In this document: positions 1-7,154 of the stretch, one piece after another | How the letters are laid out: every line of letters starts with the position of its first letter | How positions within the stretch are numbered: position 1 is the stretch's first letter | NCBI GenBank assembly: GCA_002702965.1 | Contig: PADE01000250.1 | Location: 6,224 to 19,933, forward strand | Direction of reading: 5' to 3' | DNA from: Planctomycetaceae bacterium | Lineage (GTDB): Bacteria > Planctomycetota > Planctomycetia > Pirellulales > Pirellulaceae | Length of the DNA stretch: 13,710 nt | Translations under genes and position numbers: made by a program | The notes under the pieces: model-generated | What the model saw: the letters and a program-made list of their open reading frames with translations, nothing else | Database searches by the model: none | Told to the model about the DNA's origin: nothing

Positions 1-1395
1 GAGCGAGGAATCAAGGCCCGGTTGCATGTCGAGCTGTTTCACGAACAGAAGCGGACCTCCGGTAACCACGTCGACATTCACATCTACCCGCGGCGCCTGA
101 AAAAGCCGCCTCGACGGCGAACGATCAACATGACGCATATCAAGTCGAACCGCCGCACTGCCGTCGGCGATTCGACCGAGCTTGTTCGGCTCAAGAGGGT
201 CCCGGTCTCTATCGGCGACCGGATCAACTTCGTGGTCGATCCACGCAGCAATGGTGGTGGTGACACGCTGACCCTGCACACTCGCATCACCCAGTCGAAG
301 GATCCGGCTCGCGTCTGGGATGTCGCGGGAGACTGGTCCACTGACCCAAAGCAGAATAGTGAGACTTCCCGTTGGTCAAAACGTTGGATCGAGAAGCCGA
401 AAGAGCCGACTCAACGCGACGGAAAATACAAGCTGCTGACACGCAACGGCTTTTTTGACCGCGTGTGGAACATCGGCGACGGACCACCGAAATTCTGGAC
501 GGTTGCCAAGGACCGTGGACCATTCACGTGGAAGAACGACACGAAAGGCAACATCGGGATCTCTGGTTCCGGGGGTGTCGAGGTACCCGCGGGTCGGGTT
601 GTCTGGAACCCCGTGAACATCGGTCCGAGGCTCTATATGGCCATTCACAGTTGGCTCAGTCCCATCAACGGTCACGTGGAAATCGAGTTTCAGTCGACAC
701 TGTTGCAGGCCGGTGGCGACGGGGTGCGATTTTTTATCGAGAAAAACGATTCGCGAAAGACACTGGCTGACATTCATTTGCCCGAGATCATCGGGACCAA
801 CACCAAGGTGCTTGCCGGTCACCGTGTGTACAACGGGGTCGATCCCAACCTGCGTGTCACGTTGGCCTCTGCGCTTCCGGATGCAGTCCGGCGGCACGTG
901 GCCGAGGGTGGCACCGCACTGTTATTTGTGACTCGCAGCAACCAGCTGCCTGGATCACTGGGACTAACCGTCGGCACCCCCGGCTACGGCCTGGGAGATG
1001 GCCGTCAAGGATCGGCTTATATCAATCCGGCGCATGGACTGTTCAAGAACATCGTCTTCGAGAATCCGTTGGGCTGGACCTTCCACAGGGTCCTGGAGCC
1101 GTACAAGGCGATCGGCAGCCTGCGTCCCGGCAGCAAAGACGATCTGCTGGTGGGCGGCTATTCGGAATGGCTGCGGTCCCGCATCAAGTCACCCCACGGC
1201 GCGGTGGTGGGGGAATTGAACGGACTGGCTGCCCAGTTCCGATACCGGAAGGGACGGCTGGTGATCACGACGCTGGACCTCCTGGGTAACTTACAGGTCG
1301 ACCCGGTCGCAACCATCATGTTTCATGATCTGGTTGAATACTGCCACACGGACTTCCGACCGATGACCGAGCTTCGCTTCGGTCCCGAACAGTGA
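1..1395 (+). CDS. Large secreted-type protein, 3' part: jelly-roll module plus glycoside-hydrolase-like C-terminal region (5' truncated)
   Basis: The reading frame is open from base 1, so the gene begins left of the window; a TTG at 22 is only an internal codon. Residues below count that TTG as 1. Residues 1-30 (VELFHEQ, NHVDIHIYP) resemble the beta-sandwich region of GH2-like glycosidases. Residues 33-252 contain jelly-roll signatures typical of planctomycete exported proteins: GDRINFVVDP followed by D-T-L, then VWDVAGDWS, VPAGRVVWNP, and WLSPINGHVEIEF followed by GGDGV. Residues 255-443 (VAEGGTALLFV, then KGRLVITTLDLLGNLQVDPVA) match the Rossmann/GATase-like tail common at the end of planctomycete GH2-like and beta-galactosidase-like proteins. 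A role in extracytoplasmic polysaccharide breakdown is inferred. No catalytic acids are visible because that part lies outside the window. The two jelly-roll halves appear in swapped order (see findings). The family call is moderate; the coding call is strong. Confidence 0.75.
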   Translation, partial: ERGIKARLHVELFHEQKRTSGNHVDIHIYPRRLKKPPRRRTINMTHIKSNRRTAVGDSTELVRLKRVPVSIGDRINFVVDPRSNGGGDTLTLHTRITQSKDPARVWDVAGDWSTDPKQNSETSRWSKRWIEKPKEPTQRDGKYKLLTRNGFFDRVWNIGDGPPKFWTVAKDRGPFTWKNDTKGNIGISGSGGVEVPAGRVVWNPVNIGPRLYMAIHSWLSPINGHVEIEFQSTLLQAGGDGVRFFIEKNDSRKTLADIHLPEIIGTNTKVLAGHRVYNGVDPNLRVTLASALPDAVRRHVAEGGTALLFVTRSNQLPGSLGLTVGTPGYGLGDGRQGSAYINPAHGLFKNIVFENPLGWTFHRVLEPYKAIGSLRPGSKDDLLVGGYSEWLRSRIKSPHGAVVGELNGLAAQFRYRKGRLVITTLDLLGNLQVDPVATIMFHDLVEYCHTDFRPMTELRFGPEQ

Positions 1396-1447
1396 GTGCA
1401 CAAGGTGAAAACAGGTTTCGCCTGCTGACGGTCACGCTCGGAACGAT

Positions 1448-1729
1448 GTGGAAGCCGTCCAGGATCTTGACCGGGCCCCGGGTGCCTTGGACGTTGTGAC
1501 CGACGGGGGACCGGCCCTTCAAGTTTTCCAGGTCGTATGGCTACGGATAGATCTCCAGTTCGACGAACCTGATGCTCTTGCAATCCGCAACGCGGGGCTG
1601 GTGCACCTCAAGGGGCTGACTGAGCTGAAGTCTCTCAGTCTCCACAGTACCCAGGTCACCGACGGGGGCATCGCCGAACTGAAGCAGGCGTTGCCCAAGT
1701 GCAATTTCGTTAAGTGGTCGACCTCGTGA
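1448..1729 (+). pseudogene. Orphan leucine-rich-repeat C-terminal remnant
   Basis: The frame is open from 1409 (stop TGA at 1406-1408) with no ATG; the first possible start is GTG at 1448, without a convincing ribosome binding site. About 45 residues from nucleotide 1583 onward (AGLVHLKGLTELKSLSL, then TQVTDGGIAELKQALPKC) match the last two leucine-rich repeats of planctomycete LRR proteins, including the usual ALPKC capping end. The preceding 45 residues have no LRR pattern and no signal peptide. The simplest reading is the 3' stump of a longer LRR gene whose front was lost. A small expressed protein of up to 93 residues cannot be excluded. It starts 52 bp after the upstream stop and is not obviously cotranscribed by design. 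Confidence 0.55.
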
Positions 1730-1738
1730 CCGTGGGCT

Positions 1739-1775
1739 GATCCGCCCCCCGCCCCTCCTGCCGCTGGGGCGGGTC
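1739..1775. other. GC-rich hairpin after the LRR remnant
   Basis: The arms GATCCGCCCC (1739-1748) and GGGGCGGGTC (1766-1775) pair over 10 bp with one G-U pair, across a C-rich 17-base loop. No T-tract follows, so it is not a canonical rho-independent terminator. It could still act as an RNA stability element or transcriptional pause between the upstream gene and the sulfatase-fusion gene. Confidence 0.35.
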
Positions 1776-1790
1776 CGGTTGCTGGCCCGG

Positions 1791-1832
1791 CCACACGCCG
1801 CCGCGCCAGCCTCTATATTGGTGGCGTCTGGA
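1791..1832 (+). repeat. Dispersed leader repeat, copy 1
   Basis: This stretch contains CCACACGCC, then CTCTATAT, then GGTGGCGTCTGGA. The same blocks in the same order and orientation recur at 8891-8924, with an 8-base length difference between the first two blocks; the 22-base core (1811-1832) differs at one position. Both copies are followed within about 15-20 bases by a GGAG sequence. It lies about 120 bp upstream of the sulfatase-fusion start. TATAT could be a -10-like element, but no matching -35 is clear. Confidence 0.5.
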
Positions 1833-1934
1833 TACGCCAACCGCAGGAGCTGCATCCCCTGTTGCCGGCCCACTTAGCTCGCAAGCTCTCGATCGGAACG
1901 GAGAGCAAGCCTGTCCAGCTCGCACCGAGACACC

Positions 1935-1940
1935 AGAAGG
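1935..1940 (+). promoter_or_regulatory. Ribosome binding site of the sulfatase-fusion gene
   Basis: AGAAGG ends 9 bases before the ATG at 1950. It supports that ATG as the start, which is followed at once by a signal-peptide-like hydrophobic stretch. Confidence 0.55.
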
Positions 1941-1949
1941 CGCCCGATC

Positions 1950-4900
1950 ATGATCACTCCCCGCACCACCGCGGCACTGCTGATTCTGCTGACATCAACC
2001 GCTCTGACCGACACCGCTCGATGCGAAAGCTCAGCGCCGCCGAACTTTATCGTGATCTTTTGCGACAACTTGGGCTACGGCGACATTGAACCGTTTGGCT
2101 CGACAGTACACCGCACGCCGCATCTGAATCGCATGGCCGAACAGGGCCGCAAGTTCACACACTTCTGTGTGACCGCGGGTGTGTGTACTCCGTCGCGAGC
2201 CTCGTTGATGACGGGCTGCTATTCGCAGCGCGTGCAGATGCACACCAACCCGCGCGACGGCCAGGTTCTGCGGCCCGTGTCGCCATACGGCCTGAATGCA
2301 GATGAGATCACAATCGCGGAAGTCCTGAAAGAACGCGGTTACGCAACCGGCATCTTCGGGAAATGGCACCTTGGCGATCAGCCCGAATTCCTGCCAACGC
2401 GTCAGGGCTTCGACTATTTCTTCGGCATCCCCTACAGCGACGACATGACTCGCGAAGTCGGGCTACGTCTGGGTGAACGCCTACAGGGAAGCACGTGGCC
2501 CGAAATACCGCTGATGAAGAACGAGACCGTGATCGAAGCTCCTGCGGATCGCAATCTGCTGACGAAACGCTGCACGGAAGAGGTGTTGGACTTCATCATA
2601 CAACACAAAGACGAACCATTCTTTGTCTATTTCCCACAGCCGATGCCCGGCAGCACTCGTGCACCGTTCGCGAGCCCGGCCTTCAAGGGAAAGAGCAAGA
2701 ACGGACCATGGGGCGATTCGATCGAAGAGATCGACTGGTCGACCGGGCAAATTATCCAACAGCTCAAGGAATTGAAGATCGACGATCACACATTGGTGAT
2801 CTGGCTGTCGGACAATGGAGCACCGATGGCTCCAGATATGAATAGCCCGGAACGAGGCACAAATCGGCCTCTTTACGGTCGCGGGTACACTACGTCCGAG
2901 GGTGCCTTTCGCTCGCCGACGATCATGTGGTGGCCCGGCAAGGTCGAGCCGGCAACGACATGCGCCGAGCTGGTAACCACGATGGATCTGCTGCCGACCT
3001 TCTCCCGCATGTCCAACCCAACCGCACCGACGCACGCTGTCGACGGCCACGATATTACATCGCTGATTACCGGCACATCGACCGCAAGGTCGCCGTACGA
3101 GTCTTTCTATTACTACTCCCGCGATCAGTTGCAGGCTGTCCGCAGCGGACCGTGGAAACTCTTTCTTCCACTTGAGTCCTTCGACCGACATCCTCACTTT
3201 CGCAAAGGCCAACCGGCGAGACCGTTGCTTTTCAATGTCGTCGAGGACATTAGCTCGACAGAGAACGTCGCTGCCGAACACCCCGACGTTGTCAAGCAGC
3301 TGACCGCATACGCGGAAGCTGCGCGAGCGGAACTCGGTGATCGCAATCGGCCCGGTGACGGTCAGCGTGCCATAGGCAAGGTCGCCGGCAAACCAGTAGC
3401 GCAGGTCCCGCCGCAACAGAACGCGCTGCAGTTGATCGAAGGGGTACGCGGTGGACGCCACTGGGTTAACGCAAAAACTGCTCCACCAAAGTCACCGCGG
3501 CAGTCGATGAAGATGCTGAAGATTGAGCCTGGCCTTGAAATCGAACTCGTCGCCGCGGAGCCACTGGTGTTCGACCCAGTCGCCATCACGTTTGACGAAC
3601 GCGGGCGCATGTTCGTCGTCGAGTACGGCGACTATCCGATCGGCCCGGAAGAGGGCGGCGATCCGCTTTCGCGAGTTGTCTATCTCGAGGACATCAACAA
3701 CGATGGCAAAGTAGACCGCCGGCACGTATTCGCCGACAAGCTGACTTTCGCCCACAGCCTGATGCCGCTGGATGGCGGATTGCTTGTCGGTGCGCAAACG
3801 AAGATTCTCTTTCTGAAAGACACCAACGGCGATCACGTGGCCGATGTCCGCAAGACGTTGTTCGACGGCTTTACCCCGGCCCATCCGCAAATGCAGATCG
3901 GCAACCCGCGATGGGGACTCGACAACTGGATCTATCTGAACTATGGGCCGGGCAAGATCACGTCGTCTCGCGATCCTGACAGCACAGTGACGATACCCCG
4001 CAAGGACTTTCGATTTCATCCCGAAACGATGAAGTTCGAGGCCGACAGTGGCATGGGACAATTTGGCAACACCGTCGATCGCTGGGGTCACCGGTTCTAC
4101 TGCACAAACCGCAATCCGATCATGACAACGCTACTGCCACCGGCGCTAATGACGCGAAACCCGTACTCGGTGATCTCGCGCGGGCATTACGACGTCGGCA
4201 AGTCAGGTGGCGAGACTCGTGTTTATCCACGAGTGGAAATGAAGAGCAATTACCTGTCGCACGCAGGGACTCACACGTCGGCTTGTGGTGTCACCGCGTA
4301 TCTGGGTGATCTTCTGGGGCCAGAGTATTTGAACAGCGTCTTCGTCTGCGAACCGATCGGGCATCTGGTGACGCGGTCGATTGTTGAGCCGAATGGAGTG
4401 AGGCTGGCTGCGCGGCGCGCCCGGCCAAAGGCCGATTTCATTGCCTCGACCGATACCTGGTTTCGCCCCGCCAGCCTGGCGAATGGGCCAGACGGCGCTC
4501 TGTACCTAGCGGACATGTATCGCCTATGGGTCGAACATCCAAAATTCCTGCCACCGGAAATCGCTGTCAAGCTGGATTGGCGTGCTGGCGACGATCGCGG
4601 CCGAATCTATCGCATCGTGCCAAAGGAATCGAAGCCACGCTCCTTCACGCCCCCGAAGAACATCAAGCAGACGGTTGCACTTCTGCAGGATGACAACGCG
4701 TGGCGGCAGTTTCTCGGCCAGCGCCTGCTGGTTCGCCAAAAGATTGAGAAGTCGATTCCCGAAATCCGCCCGATCCTGAAGGGCGGGAAATCGGCAACAT
4801 CGCGGCTGCACTCGCTGTGGACTCTTGATGGTATTGGTGCATTGAAAGGTATCGACGTACTTACAGCACTCGACGACCCCGATCCACACGTCAGACGCGA

Positions 4901-6311
4901 CGCCGTCAAACTGGCATCGCGCTGGCTGTCGGAAGACGCCGTCTTCGAGAAAGTCGCCCAACGTGCATCAGACGACGACCCGCGCGTCCGGTTTCAGGTG
5001 GCTCTGACTTTGGGTGAAAGTGACCGCGCCGCTGCGACTCGACTCCTGGTAACACTCGCACTACGGGACGGACGAGATTCGTGGTTCGCCAGCGGTTTAC
5101 TCACGTCCGTCGGTAAGCGGGCTGGCGATGTCCTGACGGCGCTTGTTGAAGATAGGTCGTTTGCTGGCAAAGGCGATGGCCCGGCGGCGCAGTTGGTCAA
5201 ACAGCTTGCAGCGGCTGTCGGGTCACGCGGTGACCAAACCGAGTTGGCATCAGTGATGAAGACGTTGGCGTCTCGCGGGAGTGGCAGCGAGTGGTGGAGG
5301 GCTGCCATTATCAGCGGCCTGGGCCAGGGGTTGTCGCGGCATCGCGGAGCACTCGGCCGTACCAGCCTGCCGGCTCTGCTGGCAAAGCCGCCCGAGCTGT
5401 TGACCGCCAGCGTCGCCGCGGTTCGAGACTTGGTGGAGCAGGCGGGAAGTACAGCTTCCGACCGTTCCAACTCTCCCGCCGATCGCGCCGCTGCCGTGGA
5501 ACTGATGGCTTATCAATCGTTCGCAGACTCGGGCCACGTGTTTCGTGAGTTGCTGGCAGCCGGCCAGCCCGTAGAAGTGCAGTTGGCGACCATCAACGCT
5601 CTTTCAGCGAACGGTTCGGCAACGGCGGGACAAATTGTTCTGGATCGCTGGCCGCAATTGGGTCCTGTCGTTCGCGGGCCGGCGCTGCTGCTGTTGTTGC
5701 AGCGAACATCAACGACCCGACAGGCACTGGAAGCCATGGCTGCCGGCAAATTGCGTCCAGCGGCACTCAGCATCGATCAACGAGTGCGACTGTTGAAGCA
5801 TTCCGACAAAACACTTCAAGCCATGGCAATCGAGCTGTTTGGAGGCGCCGTATCCTCAAACCGCCAGCAGGTCGGTCGAGAGTATCAAGAGGCGTTGACA
5901 CTCAAGGCGTCAGCCGAAGCAGGTGCGAAAGTTTTCAAACGTATTTGCAGCCAGTGTCACCGAATCGATGGCCAAGGGCATCAGGCCGGGCCCGACATAA
6001 GTGACGTCCGAAATCGATCGCGATCAGCTCTGCTGTACGACATCCTGGATCCCAACGCCAAGGTCGAACCACGATTCACGGCATACACCGTGGTGACGGA
6101 CGACGGTAAAATCTACAACGGCCTGATTGCATCCGAAACCAGCGAAGCGGTCGTCCTGCGCATGGCCGAAGGAAAAGAGCAGACGATCGGTCGCGGCCAG
6201 ATCGAAGAAATCCGCGCCAGCAATGTGTCCCTGATGCCCGAAGGCATTGAGAAAGACGTCAAACTTCAGGACATGGCAGATCTGCTTGAGTTCCTGAAGT
6301 CGCACAAGTAG
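1950..6311 (+). CDS. Exported sulfatase / membrane-bound dehydrogenase-type propeller / HEAT / cytochrome c fusion protein
   Basis: This is a 1453-residue protein. Residues 1-25 form a signal peptide (basic start, then AALLILLTSTAL). Residues 31-465 are a sulfatase: CDNLGYGD with D39/N40 (metal), CTPSRASLMTG with formylglycine Cys79 and Arg83, GKWHLG (K138, H140), WLSDNG (D288, N289). Residues 520-895 match the Pirellula/Verrucomicrobium membrane-bound dehydrogenase N-terminal propeller (VFDPVAITFDERGRMFVVEY; Ca-loop-like DINNDGKVD and DTNGDHVAD; LANGPDGALYLADMYR). Residues 900-1300 are helical and HEAT-like (DPDPHVRRDAV, DDPRVRFQVAL). Residues 1320-1453 are the planctomycete heme-binding domain, with CSQCH at 1333-1337 and probable axial Met1429. 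Inferred role: periplasmic desulfation of a glycan coupled to sugar oxidation with electrons passed to the heme. Sulfatase and dehydrogenase are usually separate proteins. There is no stop or frame break in the linker (about 465-520). The His of the usual MPH motif is absent (see findings). Start chosen for its ribosome binding site and signal peptide. Confidence 0.93.
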   Translation: MITPRTTAALLILLTSTALTDTARCESSAPPNFIVIFCDNLGYGDIEPFGSTVHRTPHLNRMAEQGRKFTHFCVTAGVCTPSRASLMTGCYSQRVQMHTNPRDGQVLRPVSPYGLNADEITIAEVLKERGYATGIFGKWHLGDQPEFLPTRQGFDYFFGIPYSDDMTREVGLRLGERLQGSTWPEIPLMKNETVIEAPADRNLLTKRCTEEVLDFIIQHKDEPFFVYFPQPMPGSTRAPFASPAFKGKSKNGPWGDSIEEIDWSTGQIIQQLKELKIDDHTLVIWLSDNGAPMAPDMNSPERGTNRPLYGRGYTTSEGAFRSPTIMWWPGKVEPATTCAELVTTMDLLPTFSRMSNPTAPTHAVDGHDITSLITGTSTARSPYESFYYYSRDQLQAVRSGPWKLFLPLESFDRHPHFRKGQPARPLLFNVVEDISSTENVAAEHPDVVKQLTAYAEAARAELGDRNRPGDGQRAIGKVAGKPVAQVPPQQNALQLIEGVRGGRHWVNAKTAPPKSPRQSMKMLKIEPGLEIELVAAEPLVFDPVAITFDERGRMFVVEYGDYPIGPEEGGDPLSRVVYLEDINNDGKVDRRHVFADKLTFAHSLMPLDGGLLVGAQTKILFLKDTNGDHVADVRKTLFDGFTPAHPQMQIGNPRWGLDNWIYLNYGPGKITSSRDPDSTVTIPRKDFRFHPETMKFEADSGMGQFGNTVDRWGHRFYCTNRNPIMTTLLPPALMTRNPYSVISRGHYDVGKSGGETRVYPRVEMKSNYLSHAGTHTSACGVTAYLGDLLGPEYLNSVFVCEPIGHLVTRSIVEPNGVRLAARRARPKADFIASTDTWFRPASLANGPDGALYLADMYRLWVEHPKFLPPEIAVKLDWRAGDDRGRIYRIVPKESKPRSFTPPKNIKQTVALLQDDNAWRQFLGQRLLVRQKIEKSIPEIRPILKGGKSATSRLHSLWTLDGIGALKGIDVLTALDDPDPHVRRDAVKLASRWLSEDAVFEKVAQRASDDDPRVRFQVALTLGESDRAAATRLLVTLALRDGRDSWFASGLLTSVGKRAGDVLTALVEDRSFAGKGDGPAAQLVKQLAAAVGSRGDQTELASVMKTLASRGSGSEWWRAAIISGLGQGLSRHRGALGRTSLPALLAKPPELLTASVAAVRDLVEQAGSTASDRSNSPADRAAAVELMAYQSFADSGHVFRELLAAGQPVEVQLATINALSANGSATAGQIVLDRWPQLGPVVRGPALLLLLQRTSTTRQALEAMAAGKLRPAALSIDQRVRLLKHSDKTLQAMAIELFGGAVSSNRQQVGREYQEALTLKASAEAGAKVFKRICSQCHRIDGQGHQAGPDISDVRNRSRSALLYDILDPNAKVEPRFTAYTVVTDDGKIYNGLIASETSEAVVLRMAEGKEQTIGRGQIEEIRASNVSLMPEGIEKDVKLQDMADLLEFLKSHK

Positions 6312-6690
6312 CGGAGCTTGGAACGGCTGAAATACACTGATGGACGCCAATTATCCGATTCGCCGCTCGTCTGCAATGAGTCAATAAGTTCCCAGAATCT
6401 TCTGTCGGGCATCGACATAATTTGCGACTCCGATTCCTCTAACCTATTTCACGAATATCTCTCCACTCATAACCTACCGTCCGAACGATGGCCCACAATT
6501 CTCCCTCGCATATAACCCGAGTGATCCGCGCGCGACTTTGAGACAAAGAGACATTGAGGGTCTGAGACGTTGGGCACAATCGTCCAAAAGGCACCTCTTA
6601 CGGGGCCACACAAGATCTCTTTGGAGACATTTAACGAGAGACAAAGCGAGGCCAACCCTCGTCGCAAGTGGTTGCCACACTTGGCCATCC
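6312..6690. other. Gene-free spacer after the fusion gene
   Basis: No ORF here has recognisable protein similarity or plausible coding character. The stretch is noticeably more AT-rich than the genes on either side, for example around 6415-6480. No T-tract terminator for the fusion gene is visible. I see nothing else that can be supported. Confidence 0.5.
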
Positions 6691-6731
6691 AACGAACCAA
6701 GCCGACGCTTTTGACGTCGGCTTGGTTCGTT
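6691..6731. other. 17-bp perfect inverted repeat (strong hairpin)
   Basis: AACGAACCAAGCCGACG (6691-6707) and its exact reverse complement (6715-6731) enclose a 7-base loop, CTTTTGA. No T-tract follows on either strand, so it is not a textbook intrinsic terminator. It sits 380 bp after the fusion gene and 40 bp before a dispersed repeat, so it may be a mobile-element or recombination-site remnant, or a bidirectional transcript-end structure. Confidence 0.7.
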
Positions 6732-6770
6732 AACCCGGCGCGCGGTGTTTTTCGCTACATCGGGTTTTCA

Positions 6771-6815
6771 GTGGCGGGGACAGGCTGCCAGCGAAGTCCG
6801 TTTCCCCCGGGAAAC
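6771..6815 (+). repeat. GTGGCGGGGACAGG dispersed repeat, copy A, with small palindrome
   Basis: GTGGCGGGGACAGGCTGC at 6771-6788 is identical over 18 bases to 8646-8663 and matches 17 of 18 at 13460-13477. It is followed by the inverted repeat GTTTCCC-CC-GGGAAAC at 6800-6815. All three copies are intergenic and on the same strand. This fits a REP-like or mobile-element-derived family; the responsible element is not visible. Confidence 0.6.
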
Positions 6816-6833
6816 AGTCACATCGACCAGAGG

Positions 6834-6977
6834 GGCGCTGCAAAAAGCGGTGCACTCGGTGCAGCCGACGGTGGGATTGATGCAGAGTTGCGTGTGGTGA
6901 TTAGCGCTTGGCCCGAACTACCGGCCGCACTCAAATCTGGCATCCTGGCGATCGTGCGTGTGGGGCGGGGCGGGTGA
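6834..6977 (+). pseudogene. C-terminal remnant, probably of a planctomycete tyrosine recombinase
   Basis: The frame reads AAKSGALGAADGG followed by IDAELRVVISAWPELPAALK and then SGILAIVRV, ending at TGA 6975-6977. The pattern of an acidic pair, V-I-x-A-W-P-x-L-P, a helix and I-L-A-I-V is, from memory, a common C-terminal end of planctomycete integrase-like proteins. The KSGA stretch also resembles KSAANSGA in the interrupted recombinase at 13159-13401. The upstream sequence in this frame runs through a dispersed repeat and a hairpin and carries no catalytic domain, so the gene body is gone. The assignment to recombinases is inference; only the motif is seen. Confidence 0.45.
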
Positions 6978-6985
6978 GGGCAAGG

Positions 6986-7003
6986 GGGCGCATCGTTGCG
7001 CCC
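6986..7003. other. Short GC hairpin
   Basis: GGGCGCA and TGCGCCC form a perfect 7-bp stem with a TCGT loop, just after the recombinase remnant's stop codon. There is no T-tract. It may be a weak transcript end or a REP-like palindrome. Confidence 0.4.
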
Positions 7004-7061
7004 AGCGGTCCACACGGTGATGCGTGCGACCCAGGCAAGTCGGTCTACCGACGCCAGACTG

Positions 7062-7083
7062 CCGGCCGGCTGTTGCCGGCCGG
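7062..7083. other. CCGGCCGG hairpin upstream of the beta-propeller gene
   Basis: Two copies of the self-complementary octamer CCGGCCGG (7062-7069 and 7076-7083) enclose a 6-base spacer, giving a very stable stem-loop 71 bases before the ATG at 7155. It may lie in the 5' leader of that gene, but the transcription start is unknown. Confidence 0.45.
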
Positions 7084-7142
7084 TGCGCTTCGCTACGCTG
7101 GACACGGTGCCGGTCAGGTCAGGTGGCCACAGTCCTCACAAC

Positions 7143-7146
7143 GGAG
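7143..7146 (+). promoter_or_regulatory. Ribosome binding site deciding the start at 7155
   Basis: GGAG lies 8 bases before the ATG at 7155. The frame stays open upstream to 6996, but translation from there would run through the CCGGCCGG hairpin and bury the signal peptide, so the start at 7155 is preferred. Confidence 0.6.
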
Positions 7147-7154
7147 ATCCTCCG

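Noticed and set aside
2013..2027. Lipoprotein signal at Cys25 of the fusion protein
   Set aside because: The residues before the cysteine (T-A-R) do not fit a lipobox, since arginine at -1 is not accepted.
2481..3461. 326-codon open frame on the minus strand inside the sulfatase region
   Set aside because: It runs antisense to a strongly conserved coding sequence, its translation shows no domain pattern, and long antisense frames are expected in GC-rich genes.
6996..7154. Longer N-terminus for the beta-propeller protein
   Set aside because: It would place translation across a strong hairpin and bury a clear signal peptide; the ATG at 7155 has its own GGAG.
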